From Epiperipatus broadwayi (lineage: Eukaryota > Onychophora > Udeonychophora > Euonychophora > Peripatidae): 64,000 nucleotides of DNA. The translations under genes and the position numbers were made by a program. Under the pieces are notes generated by a model that worked only from the letters and a program-made list of their open reading frames with translations, was not told the origin of the DNA and searched no databases. The DNA lies in assembly GCA_028023455.1 (NCBI GenBank), contig JAQFVV010012672.1, positions 620,001-684,000 on the forward strand, read 5' to 3'. Positions 1-11,798 of the stretch are shown in pieces (positions within the stretch are counted from its first letter, which is position 1; each line of letters opens with the position of its first letter).

Positions 1-1478
1 ATAGGTTTTTTGCTATGCTTTTCATATTCTAATATCACATTTTAACATTTTAATGAATTAGTTTTATGTGCCTATATTTATCTCATAAATAAAAAAGAGA
101 ATTACCTTTATCTATGAATTTTTATGACTACAGATCATATTAAGAGATTTGTTGAAGTTATTAGGATTCTGATTTTTTTTAACATAGATTTTCTGCCTGG
201 AAGGTTGTTTAGACAGATTGACACTGGTGTTAACTTAAATCATGGGATACTGAAATTTTTAAATTGGGATGCAGTAGACATACTTACAAGATTGTTTTAA
301 GCAGTATGTTTCATTCAAGTTTATCTGAGATTATTTCAGCCTGATACTGTTATGAGTAGAATAAGATAATATAATTGCTATTTATAAAACTCAAGTGTTG
401 TGCAATTTTGCTTTGATATATTTTTATTACTTGTATCCCTCAGCTTGATATTATTATAATAGAAATGAATCTATCTGGTTGTGATAAGCTTTGGAATTTT
501 ATGCAGTCCTGATCTAATAATATTTTTCATACTTAAATAGCCAATATGAGTTTGAGAATTTGGGATGGGCATTGGCATCGCTTATTGTAAATAACTGGTG
601 CAAGAGTATGACATTTGAAGAAATATTTCAATTTTTTTGGACAGATGTTAAAGGTTTTGGGTGTCTTGTTTGGGAAGTAAAACAAATCTCTGTAACATAG
701 ATTGTACGTCTGTGAATGTGATTAATTTTTATCATTTTTTAGTGAATGCTTTTTTTAAACAGTGATCGTTTTTGGGTGGGAGGATGGGGGGTAATATGAA
801 ATTTTGGCCATATTCTTGCTTTTTCCCATTTGTTTAGTATTATCTTAATAGTAGAAAAGTTAACAATTATTTTATGATAATTTAATATTGAACATTAAAA
901 GATTACAAATTTTTTTAGTTAATACAATGTTTGGCAATTAGTAAGTGAATGATTTGTATTTCAAAACTAATGTTTTTATTTGATTTAATTATTATTGGTA
1001 ATAGTTTGTTATTTTTTGCCTCTTTAGAAGTATATCTTAGATTTTAAAGGACTCCTGTATTTAGATTTAATCATAAATATTCCTTACATAATTAAAATGC
1101 TGAATTTTTTTGCTGTTAAAATGCCAGGCTCTTGTATTATTCACTACACTGAAAATTACAAAGTATTAGATCTTTATTTGAAACTAATTATGGTGGAGCT
1201 AAAAGTAAAAATCTTCATAAAATTCTGATCACCTAATATTATCTTCTCTTGACTGTTTTCTGAAAGGGAATGCTGGGAGGTGGGGGCTTTGTGTTGCAGC
1301 CACCTATTTAAATGTGGACTAATCTTTTAGTTAGCATTAAGTTTGATAGCATATGAATCTATTTTTTTAAAACACATTTTATTAACTTAAAACTTCTGTT
1401 TATTTGGGTTGAAGCTTGTAATTGATTTTTAACTTACACCAAATGGATTTTCTTCAAATTTTGTAGTTTGTTTTCAGT
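1..1478. other. AT-rich non-coding stretch
   Basis: I see no gene, RNA gene, terminal inverted repeat or recognisable mobile element here. Reading frames are short and stop-filled. The G-rich patch around 1262-1290 is isolated. Confidence 0.5.
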
Positions 1479-2170
1479 GACAATGCAATATTTCAGAGTT
1501 GTTCAGCCAACACAGTATGAGTGGGGGTAGGGATTTTAAATCACATTTACAATTAATTAAAATGAAAAAAAAAAGATGAAATCATAATTTTCTTTTAATT
1601 ATTTGCATGAAACTTGCCTTTTTAAACCATTGTCTTAATAAAAACAAAATTAAAAATATATATATAAAAAAATTTTGTCACCAATTTTTAAATTACTTCT
1701 ACCAAATAAACATTTTTTAGTCTCACAATTTTTTTTATTCTTGAATAGGGATAACTTTTCTGTTTATATTGAAAAGTGAATTTGACAAAAGGATTTAAAA
1801 AAAACTGAAGTAATGCAATATAACAATGCAATATTTCAGAGCGCTCCTACCTAAAAGTGTTGGCAGACTGCATTTCAGACCAAATCATATTTTGAGTGAA
1901 GTGCAATAGATGGAGCTATATGCTTTAAATTATTAAAAAGCATTTACAGTCATTTAAAATAAAAAGAAATGAAAAATGAAATCTTAAAATACTTTTTCAA
2001 ACCTGCCTTTATAAACAAAAGTCTTGGAACTGAGTTTTAATTTGTGAATTTAATTTCAACTAATAGAAATATGGCAATATTACTTGCATTCTCAGTTTTT
2101 TAAAATTAAATATGAATAGCTTTCCTGTTTGTGAGAAATGATTTCAAAAAGAATTAATATAGATATTTAA
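1479..2170. repeat. diverged tandem duplication, unit about 343 bp
   Basis: Two successive units align end to end. Both start with CAATGCAATATTTCAGAG (1481 and 1824). Both share a CATTTACA block followed by A-rich sequence and a CTTGCCTTT/CCTGCCTTT block, and both end in a related GAATAG...CTTTCCTGTTT/CTTTTCTGTTT segment. Many substitutions and indels separate them, so the duplication is old. No coding capacity is visible. Confidence 0.6.
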
Positions 2171-2575
2171 ATACTAAAAAATGATATAAAAAGTATTTTC
2201 TAAAAAAAAAAAACATTGTAATTTGATGGATAATGCCCTACAAAACAATAAATTTTTTTTCTTAAATCCCAATTTTGGTTATGTATAACTTTAAATAAAA
2301 GCATGGGACATCCAAAAATTAATTTAATCCCTATTAGTTGTATGGATGCCCTACATTTTTATTTAAATTTACATGATTGAAGAAAAATATTATTTTTTTG
2401 TTTACTGTATTATTTATCAAATTTAATTAAAGAATTTTTTTAGAAAATATTTTTTATATATATTATGCTATGCTGTTTTTGCTTCTCTGTAGTTGTTTAA
2501 GTTGAATTAATTATGCTATTTATTTTTTGCTCCATTAATCTTGGAAACATATATATTGTAATGGTATGAATCAAA

Positions 2576-2712
2576 CAGGTGAACCTGGGGTGATGGCACT
2601 CATCATCCCCAAATTAGTACAAAATTTAAATATACTGAAATGGTAAATCTGATTCAGATTTTCCATTTCACCGTCTGACCTACCTAGCCATTTATTAAGA
2701 GGGTTCAATTGA
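2576..2712 (-). repeat. possible degenerate tRNA-derived SINE head
   Basis: A GC-richer island reads on the minus strand with a box-A-like TGGCTAGGTAGG and, about 110 bp later, a box-B-like CCAGGTTCACC preceded by CCATCACCC. This promoter layout resembles the clearer SINE near 22.9 kb. No target-site duplication or tail was found. A chance island or a protein-coding relic are alternatives, because a 73-codon minus-strand frame also crosses it. Confidence 0.3.
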
Positions 2713-2719
2713 AGCTCAC

Positions 2720-3225
2720 CAATGTAAATATAGGAATGTATTTTTTTTTTAATGTTTTCTTTATTATTCTTGTTATAATATTTTAAATACAACTATCTTG
2801 AATAAATTACTGGAATTTATTTTGAATGGTACATACACATAATGTTTTATTAACACTATTGTATGCTATTAAAAAAGAAAAAAAATTCAAATATGAGTTT
2901 TGAATTTTTTTTATATGTTTTTTTTATTATATATTTAAAATGTATTATTTTTTTTAAGATTCCAAGATGGTCTTTTTTTTGAAAGATTTGTACCTCAATA
3001 AGAAGTTTAAAATAAATGTCACATTTAAGTGCTTTAGAAATTACAAAATCCATTACTTTAGAATTTCTATTAATTAATTGAGATTCTACATTGATAGATA
3101 AATTAAAAACTAATATAAAATTATACAAGAATCTCTTTCGATCCTTATCGAGGTATAAACTTTCTAAAATTAGAAACAAGGTATGATTTTCTTTTGTGCT
3201 AAACAAGATCTGAAAAAAATCACCT
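2720..3225. other. AT-rich non-coding stretch
   Basis: Homopolymer-rich DNA. A 116-codon minus-strand frame exists but is low-complexity (Lys, Ile, Phe, Asn) and resembles no family I know. Confidence 0.4.
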
Positions 3226-3259
3226 CAGGCAGCGCATAGTCCAAATACCTGAGCTACTG

Positions 3260-3268
3260 TATAAATAG
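3260..3268 (+). promoter_or_regulatory. TATA-box-like motif at the edge of a GC-richer patch
   Basis: TATAAATAG is followed directly by a run of ten G (3268-3277), then by a purine-rich stretch and a GC-richer patch (3300-3520) that stands out from its surroundings. A core promoter is possible but is inferred from motif and context only. Confidence 0.3.
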
Positions 3269-3353
3269 GGGGGGGGGTAAAGAAAAAAAAGAAAGAGGAG
3301 AAAGTTGAGAGTTGCTGTAGGTTTCCACACTAGTCACGATGTCTAGTGAGTAG

Positions 3354-3527
3354 TTAAGGGAAGATCACCGCCTGTTCCAGGGACCCAAAATCTATTATGC
3401 TGCTGCCATAGTCTATTTGAGGAAATGCCACCAGCCATCAACGTTCGCCTGCACACTCATTCCCGGGAACCTTCAGGTAAATGCCGAAAAATTCAAGTCC
3501 TGTCATCCAGATTTTAAAACCTTCTAA
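3354..3527 (+). CDS. possible exon or coding relic, unknown protein
   Basis: I do not recognise this protein. A 57-codon frame opens after a stop at 3351 and ends at 3525. It lies in the most GC-rich part of the first 10 kb. Its composition looks protein-like, with spaced Cys and His (a KCHQP motif, a later FAC, then SCHPDF). A good 5' splice donor (CAG then GTAAAT, boundary after 3476) lies inside the frame, so the real coding part may stop there. No start codon is obvious. It could be an exon of a host gene or the remains of a transposon zinc-finger domain. The TATA-like box lies about 90 bp upstream. Confidence 0.25.
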   Translation, partial: LREDHRLFQGPKIYYAAAIVYLRKCHQPSTFACTLIPGNLQVNAEKFKSCHPDFKTF

Positions 3528-4427
3528 AATAATTATAACTAGATTATAATTGTAATTTCTTTAGTTAAAAGTATGCAATTAAGTTTATTTTAAATACCTA
3601 ATCGACTCTTTAACCCTTCTTAAATTATTTATAATCTGGTTTTTTTTTTTATAACTCAAGCTCACAATATTTTTTATTATTTGTTATTGAATATGAAAAT
3701 GATAGTTATTTGTTTTATACTAATTTTAGTATAAAATTTCATTTTTATTTTTGACAAACTTCACTCATGAGGATCAAAGAAGGTAATTTACTAAAGAGCG
3801 AATTATGTTCACAAGGGGGAAGGGAGTTTAGCAAGGAAAGAATTAATTTTAAAATAAAATAAATTGCGTTATCTTTCTTGCAAGTGAAGTTATGCCAAAT
3901 ATGTGTATACTAAAATATACATACGTCTATCATTTAAATAGTTTTGCTAATCCATAAGAATACAACAGTAAAAAAAATAATACTGATCATCGCCAATGAT
4001 CTGGCCACTTAGTACCTTTAATATACTGACCAACTATAAATTTAATTTCTAATATTAAACTAAATATAATGTAGAACATGTTTTTTAAAAGATATTCCCT
4101 TTGTATCAATCCAGGACCATCAACTGGATGTCCATAATCACTAAATATAAACCTCTCTTATATAACAGACTGACTTGTGCACGAATCTAGCTTAGGAACA
4201 AAAGTTCTGTGACTGTGAGCAAGAGATATAATACAACATATAATAATTTATAATATTTTAAAATTAAATTCACTGGAATAATTTTAGCAATGAAATATCA
4301 ATGTATTAATAACAATTAAAATGAAATTAAGGTCTGCTGAGTATATCAGAAAATTAAAATTCAGTATTCTGATTTTGATTAATGTACAGAAAAAAAGCTA
4401 TCACATTGCGATTTACAAATATGTCAA

Positions 4428-4725
4428 TATATAAGCACATTAGTCATGCGGTACACTAATTTATGAAACATATTTGAAGTGTCATAATAATAATAAAATT
4501 GATTTATTTTAACATGTATCTAATATGCATCTATATAAGCACACAGATGTATAATAATTTATGAACATATTTGAATTGTAATAAAAAAATATGATTAATT
4601 TTAACATGTCTACTTGACATGCGTCTATATAAGCACACACACGTGCCATAACATTTGGAATTGTCATATAATAATATAAAAAAAGCTCACTTTAATGATA
4701 TATAGTCTAATTTAACATATGGGTG
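4428..4725. repeat. three tandem ~100 bp units inside repeat copy 1
   Basis: Units begin with TATATAAGCAC at 4428, 4532 and 4626. Each continues with ACTAATTTATGAA-like, ATATTTGAA(G/T)TGT-like and TTTTAACATGT-like blocks. Repeat copy 2 carries only one equivalent unit (about 30240-30340), so the amplification is specific to copy 1. Confidence 0.6.
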
Positions 4726-5258
4726 TGTGCATGGTAATGTTTATTATATATTTTAATTTATCAAAATAATAGTTATTTAAAATATATTTTTCACAATTCC
4801 ATGTTGAAAGTATACATAAAATTTACACGTGCATGTGGATATATAATGTGAATCAGTTATTAATTCATTCATTATCTAATGATAAACAAAAAAATTCTTT
4901 TTTTAAAAAAAAAGTATTATCACATCTTTGACAGGTTACTCTTGATTTATTATAAATGTCTCTTAAAAAATACTCCAGCATTTTTTTTTTCCATATCTAA
5001 AAAGATTTTATGGTTTTTAATTTTTTTTAGACTTTTAATTCAAGAAAAAAATTATTAACTTGTTTTACTTTTAAATTGTAGATTTTAAGTGTTATTTTCA
5101 CTAAAGAAATTTAAAGTAATATATCAACTATACTTTATATAAGATGTGGTATTCTTATCTGTGTCCCTCTGCATACAGATAAAACAGTATACATATAAAC
5201 TAATTCTTCAGTAAGCTAATGGATTCTCTGGACAAGTTGGTCCTTTCTAACCAGTAGA

Positions 5259-5520
5259 CTGGCTTTTTATCATCAGGAAAAATATAATCCAGGTAACTGT
5301 TTCCCTGAAGTGATCTCCCTTCAATCTATGCTTTCTAATACATATATATATATGGGCTACAGAGAACACAATTTGGGTCTTGCTTGACTGGCTTTTTATC
5401 ATCAGGAAAGATATAATCTAGTTAACTGTTCTCCTGCAGTGATCTCCCTTCAATCTCTATGCTGTCTAATACACACACACATATATATATGGGCTACAGA
5501 GAACACAAGTTGGGTCTTCC
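5259..5520. repeat. two tandem ~129 bp units inside repeat copy 1
   Basis: Each unit runs from CTGGCTTTTTATCATCAGG through GTGATCTCCCTTCAATCT and an (AT)n tract to GGGCTACAGAGAACACAA and TTGGGTCTT. They start at 5259 and 5388. The copies are very similar, so the duplication is fairly recent. Copy 2 of the larger repeat has a single unit (about 28500-28640). Confidence 0.8.
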
Positions 5521-6140
5521 ATGTGAATTCAAACCTATAGTGAACTAGTAGCAGCAACGGGACTTGTATTCTCTTATGTTAAGTTATAACTTCATAGTAA
5601 CTCATCATCTCAAACTTAAAATAACTAAAAACTCATCTTTGTTTTTTAACTCTTTTATAGTCAGAGTGGGAAACAAAATACAGTAATTAAAAATAAATTT
5701 TTCATATCTTGATTGAAAAAAGTTAATGACTTTTAATTCAACTTAATCCTTTGAAAAACAATTTTGTAGCATTTTTATCAAAATATGTTATACAAACAAT
5801 TTGCTAATCAAAATATAGTGGAATTTTATAATTGTCAGTATACCTAGTGTAACATGAAAAAACATGCTTTAGTTTCAAAATGAGAATTAATAAAAATTAG
5901 ACCTTTTTAAAGGTTTAATTTATAATAATTTTTTTAAATTCAAAATTATTTAATTCTTAACTGCAATTCCAGTTGTAATACAGAAAATATCTACAAAATT
6001 TTTTGTCTATTTCGTTTTGCTTTCAACTATATATATATATGCACACACATTACTATGTTGTATGCCATGAGACACTGATCTCAATCTATTAAATCTTTTT
6101 TGAAATTTTGCAGGACCAATTTTAAAATGAAAGTGTATGT

Positions 6141-7460
6141 CATTTAATTTTAGTTTATAATTAAGATTATGTACTAACATCTGAAGGATATAGTCTAAGC
6201 CTATAATTAGATTTCTGTACTTTTTTTTAATTAGCTAAATCTTTAATATAAGTTCTTAAGTAAAAAGTTTCTTGTATTTATTATTTCTGTACTTTGGATG
6301 TTATTGCAAAATTAACTCTAATCTATCAAAAATGAGAGCTAAAAATAATTAGTGAAGCCATGATATATTTTATATCAATATACTGTAACTTTAACCAGGA
6401 TACAAACATTTATATCTGTACTAATGATATTTCTTTATTAGTGTGATGTGTAATGGTATTACTTTATTTTAGGTTTAAATCCTCACCAATATGTGACAAA
6501 TATAGAAACATAAATCCTATGAATAAAATAGAATTAATTCAGAAGCATAATGATGACTTTTACCATCAAAATTACTTTATTGTATTTTATTTGGTTTTGT
6601 GTTTTTATTTATTGAAAAGCTAGGTGATAAATCTTAAATGAGAATATTTAATCATTTTATCTAATTCTTTCCTCTTCTTTTTAACAACAAGTGGAGGTGA
6701 GAGCAAAAAAAATCTCAATTGTACACCACCAGCTTCATTAGCATACAATCCCTTTTTACTTTGTGTAGAATTTGTGGGATTGTTACCTAAATGAATTTTT
6801 AAAGTAATCTATTCTTCTAATAAAGGGATTTTCGTTATACATATGCATATTTCATACCTTTCTTTTTTCTTCCACCATATATATATATGCATAAATGAAT
6901 AAATTATTCTCAAAATATCATATAGCCTTTACAATGCTATGACAAGAGTTACAATACACTACTTCAGTTATACATTTCCCCAAAATTTTAAAATAACATT
7001 AAAATTTATAAATTTAATAAATTTTATGATATAACAATAGCCATTTTTTGTCCTAGCCTGATGTTATATTAATGTTACTTTTGATTAGGATTGGAAACAT
7101 AATTTTATTCTTTGCCTTTTTTTAATTTTTCCAAAAATTTGATATGGTACAGTATTTTGTGCAGTAAAATGTTTTCTAAGCATAAAAGTAGTTTTATGAA
7201 AAATTAAAAAATTCTTATAGTTCTTAAGCGATTGAATGAAAATTAGCAATTTAATAGTAGCAGAAAAACACAACTAAATTGCATCAGAAAACGTAAAAAT
7301 TGGAGTAGTTTATCCCAGAATCAAATGTGTAATCATAATTAGTAATTTTGAAGTCTATATGTACTTAAAAATATCAATTAGAGAGACTGTAGTCTGCTGA
7401 TAATGAGACTGCTATTACATTTCCATAGAGAAAATAAGTTATTGAAGAAAAGATAAAATC
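6141..7460. other. AT-rich non-coding stretch
   Basis: Nothing recognisable. Short (AT)n tracts occur, and the local frames are low-complexity. Confidence 0.4.
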
Positions 7461-7467
7461 TAGAACA

Positions 7468-7512
7468 GCTGTTTCCAACCTGTGGTACAGATTGGGGGGC
7501 ACATGAAAATAT
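7468..7512. mobile_element. possible solo hAT-type terminus
   Basis: CAGCTGTTTCCAACCTGTGG followed by a G-run resembles the hAT end consensus of the CAGNGGTTCCCAACCTGTGG type. I found no matching opposite end or 8 bp duplication, so this is at best an isolated fragment. Confidence 0.3.
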
Positions 7513-8559
7513 TCAATAGTGGAAAGCAATAGGATGGTAAAATTAACAAATAAAAACAATGTTATTGTTTAGGTTTACAAACAGAACTATAACCACAGAT
7601 AAATCATCCAGACTCATCTCCATATAAGAAAATGGAGATGGTTTTGAAAATTTTCGTTTGAAAAATTATTTTAAATTTAAATTGAAACTCTTTGATGTGA
7701 TGTAATTATTCATATACAGTTTTATGTTTAACTCTTTCTTTTGTATTTTTCTTTGCAAAAAACAAAACAAAATATTACAAAATTTGAATTTATTGATTGT
7801 TAAATAATTTTCTATATTAATTTACAATTACACAAAGCTCTAAAGTTCAAAGCTGCAATCAAATTATTAGGATTATCTTCACAACTAATTTATGAAAACA
7901 AATCAGTGGAAAGAGTAATAAGAATGGATAATAAAAAAAGTTTATTGTATGTATTTTATCTTTTACTGTTATTCCATATTATATATGTACTTGCATGTGT
8001 ATATGATGTTCAATAGAAATTACAACAATAAATACTAAAACAAGACTTATATGGTGTAAAATTTTTGCATGGTGAAGCCTGAAGCAGCTTTTGAAAGCTT
8101 TAAAACTCTGTGCTTTTATACTTCCAAATTATTTGACAAAAATTAGTATACTTCTGATTATTACTGTGTCATCATGTTACAGAAATACAATAAAAACTTA
8201 AAAAGTGCAATAGTTTTTGTTGGGATGATTTATGTGAAGATGAAATGGAAACTAAAAAAAAAATAAGTAAATAGAATAAAAATGAATATTCTTATAAATT
8301 AATGAATTTAAATAATACTATATATTTTGAATGAAATCTTTTTTCCCAAATTGTTCCCCAATCCCCTCAATTGTTTTTCTTCAGCTTCTCTTTTGTAACT
8401 AATTTTTTTCAAGTCAATTTTAATACTTTGGAAAACTCCCAACCAATTACCAATGAGCTACTATTCATTAATTTATTATTTTTTAAATCTAGAACCTCTA
8501 TTTTAATTTCTAAATTGTCATCATGCCGATTTTTAATATGCATTATTGACTTTCATTTT
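7513..8559. other. AT-rich non-coding stretch
   Basis: No supported feature. Confidence 0.4.
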
Positions 8560-10500
8560 TCGTAGATAATTTTGTCTTAAATTTTCTGTTGGATACAGAA
8601 AATATAAGATATTTATGTAGTTTGCCTGTCGGAAACTTGCTATTCTTTTTTTAAAATCCATTTTCAAGGGCTTATAAATACATGTTATAAACAATATTCA
8701 ATTATTATGTTTTTTTTTAATTTATTAAAATGATAATCACAAAAGTCCAAAGGGTTGTAATTCAAAAAATTTTTAATTTAAATACAATAAATTTTTTTTT
8801 TTTTTTAAAAAAAATCATCATTTAGTAGATTATAACATATGTGCAGACTCACATAACTTCTCGTGCAGGCACTTCCATAATTTTGAAAATAGTCCGCTGA
8901 AACATAAAAATCCAAAGGATTGTAAGTATCATGTAAATGCAGTAAAGAAAAAATTAAAACATTATCAAGCGAAGTATAACAAACGTAGGCAGATGTCACT
9001 TTTAGGGTAAGCATTGTCCTGTAATTTTGAAAACATTTCACTGTATCTTATTCTGCCAATGAAATATTCCAAATTTTCATCTTACTTCCAATTCTGTTGA
9101 TGATTTAAATATTCCAGATTTTAATATTTCCCAAAATGATATGGTAAAGAAGGGATGTTGGAAAACTATGTGTAAAACTAATGTTAAATAAAATTATGAT
9201 AATTTTTCACTTGTTATCTGTTAACCATATTTTAATAATTTTGAAAATATTCCAGTGCATCTTATTGTATCGATGAAATATTCCAAATTCTATAATTTTA
9301 CATATAGGTTACTGAATGCTCAAAGAATGACAATTTTAGCATCACATGTTAAGTGTTAAGCACGTGTTAACATTTGAGCATTTTGTTCTAAATGGAATTT
9401 ATTTTAAAAATTAGAATTAGCTCTGCCATAAATTCCATTCACAAGATAATATCAAAATGTTAACACTGTGAATACTTAACAGGAGGCTAACAAATGTGAG
9501 AAATTATTGTAATTTTTTTAAAACAGTTTACACATGATTTTTTTAACATTGCTTCTTTATTGCATCATTTTTGGAAATATGATTAAAATTTGGAATATTT
9601 CAATGACAGAATAAGCTGAACTGGAATATTTTCAAAATTATTAATGTGAAGCTAACAGGTGACAAATTTTCGTAATTTTTTTAACATTCTTTTCCCGTTT
9701 CATTTTTGAAAATATGATTAATATTTCGAATATTTCATCAACAGAACTGGAAATATGATTAAAATTTAGAATATTTCATCGGCAGAACAAGATGCACTGG
9801 AATATTTTCAAAATTATAGGATAGTTCTTGCCCGAAAAGTAATGTCAGACTACACATTTGTTACATTTGTTTAATCATGTTTTATTTTCTTTATTGTATT
9901 TATGTTATTTACAACTCTTTGGACTTTTTGTGTCTTTTAGCAGAATATTTTCAAAATTACAGGATAGTGTTGACGTGTATGCATCAACTTAATTAAATTC
10001 TCCAACAGATTTGGTAACAAAAATAGGTTTATTAACAACTTTAACACAAAAAATAATGCATAGCTATAACTTATACTCTAAGAAAGTTTTCTAATTCAAA
10101 AACTCTTCTATTAGATAAAATGTTCTACTCTTCACTTTCTTGATTGTTTAACTTATAAATAATAATGGCAGGTGACATTACACTATAATAATGGCAAGTG
10201 ACATTACAAGTGTTTGCCTGACAAGTGATGTCTACTAAATGATGTTTTTTATTATTATTTATTTACTGTGTTTACATTAAAAAAAATTTGGATTACAACC
10301 TTTTGGACTTTCGTGTTTCTTTATCATTTTAATAAATAATGAAAAAAACAATTATTGAATATTGTTTATACATGTGTTCTGAGCCCCTGAAAATGGATTA
10401 TTTTTTAAAAAAAAATGGTTGGCAATCTTTCAGCAGGCAAACTAAAGTACCAAATATAGTATATAAAACATATTGTATTTCCAATAAATTTTCCTACATC
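8560..10500. mobile_element. fold-back structure with long imperfect inverted arms
   Basis: The outer arms pair across 1.5 kb. TAGTTTGCCTGTCGG (8620) answers CAGCAGGCAAACTA (10432). TATAAACAATATTCAATTAT (8688) answers ATTGAATATTGTTTATA (10355). CAAAAGTCCAAAGGGTTGTA (8741) answers the block containing ACCTTTTGGACTTT (10297). Internally, several direct and inverted copies of a block built on GAATATTTCATC...CACTGGAATATTTTCAAAAT continue the palindrome (9030, 9240, 9595, 9740, 9775). The likely centre is near 9.5 kb. No transposase is visible, and I could not define a target-site duplication. It looks like a fold-back-type element, but its family is unknown. Confidence 0.6.
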
Positions 10501-11796
10501 TCGTCTTTTAAAATTTTTTTTATATTTGTCAGACTTAATGTTCCAAAACACTAATATATTTTGATTAATTCTTTGTATTGATGATATTTTCATTTGATCA
10601 CTTCATTTTTTACTTTTAATAAATTCAATCAAAAATTTTTTCCATGATGTGAACACTTATGAAAGCTTGTTCAAATAGTGAAGAAACTATCAAGTTATTT
10701 GAAAAAGCTTTTAAACTTTCAAATTACTGTTAAAATATTTGAGAGCTTTCAAATTGCTATACAGCAGCCATTTACACTTTGAAATTTTTTCAAATGGCTA
10801 TAAGCTTTTAAGTTTTTAAATAATTATATCCGATAATTTGAAAGTGAAAAGTGGCTTTAAGAAAGCTTTTTCCAATTCAAATTTAAAATTTCTAATGAGT
10901 TTTCAAATGAGAGCTTTCAAAACTATGTTTTTTTATATAGTGATGAGACATCTATATTGTAACGGTCAAACATGTATAATTTGCTAGCAAGATGCTCTCA
11001 ACCAGCATGCATATGGTATTGCTATCCCTATGATCCTTGTTTAAACCCCTGCCTAGTCTCTACTACATATTAACACCCTTGACGTTAACAGTTTTCCATT
11101 TTTATATAGCTCTGCTAAGTTTAGGGATATGCATAGACTCTTTTTAGATGTTACTCAACATAACTGTAGGGTTCTGATTAGTAATGAGAATGACAATAAA
11201 ATACATTAGATATGAATGAATCATTGATTACATATTTTTATCACCACTAGAAGAGTTAATGTTTAACAGTCACAACTACCTTTTGTAAATTGTGAAACAT
11301 AGTGGTAGAGATATCATAATTTGGGCAGATATCTGAATACTTTTTTATTACTCAGCTTGAAGGCATCTTAGCTGCAGACTGAATTAATGTTTTGGGGGAT
11401 TCGAGTTTCTCCAGAACACTGTCATCTAAATGATTCCAGTCATTGTCACAGTTCTTAAACTCATAAAACCATCACTTCAGTATTATTGGTTTGACATCAA
11501 AAACAATAAAGTATTGTGAATGTTTCACTTGTAAACTTAAATATGAATTATTTTGGTACTCTGGTGAATAATTCGCGTATATGTTGTGTAAGCTCTGTTT
11601 CTTTTCTGGCTATATATTTTTTTAATTATATTATCAATCCTTCATAAAGATGCCAGGTTTAGTTCATCATTGAAAATTATTTTTAAAAGTCAAAAATACA
11701 CATTTTTTTCACATATTATGAAATTTCATCAGGTTCTGACTTTATATGTTAAAAAAAAAATGCAATATTTTTATTTCTGTATTTCATGTTGCCAAA
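10501..11796. other. non-coding, with a GCTTTCAAA-rich cluster
   Basis: Between about 10655 and 10925 the words TTCAAAT/ATTTGAA and GAGCTTTCAAA recur in both orientations at irregular spacing. This suggests a decayed palindromic repeat. The rest holds nothing recognisable. Confidence 0.4.
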
Positions 11797-11798
11797 TA

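Larger units (their letters stand above)
3745..6140. repeat. 2.4 kb repeat, copy 1 (inverted partner at 27.8-33.6 kb)
   Basis: Aligning this stretch with the reverse complement of 27770-33650 gives colinear, diverged matches throughout. They include the block around TAGTACCTTTAATATACTG (4010), GGATGTCCATAATCACTAAA (4126), ATCACATTG..ATTTACAAATATGT (4400), the TCATCAGGAAA blocks (5270), TCTTGATTGAAAAAAGTTAA (5707) and CTATGTTGTATGCCATGAGACA (6052). No open frame spans it, and no terminal repeat was identified. It may be a non-autonomous element or an old segmental inverted duplication. This copy lacks the two transposons that interrupt copy 2. Confidence 0.65.

Noticed and set aside
2856-3206. 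116-codon minus-strand frame
   Set aside because: Low-complexity Lys/Phe/Ile sequence in homopolymer-rich DNA, with no motif or splice support.
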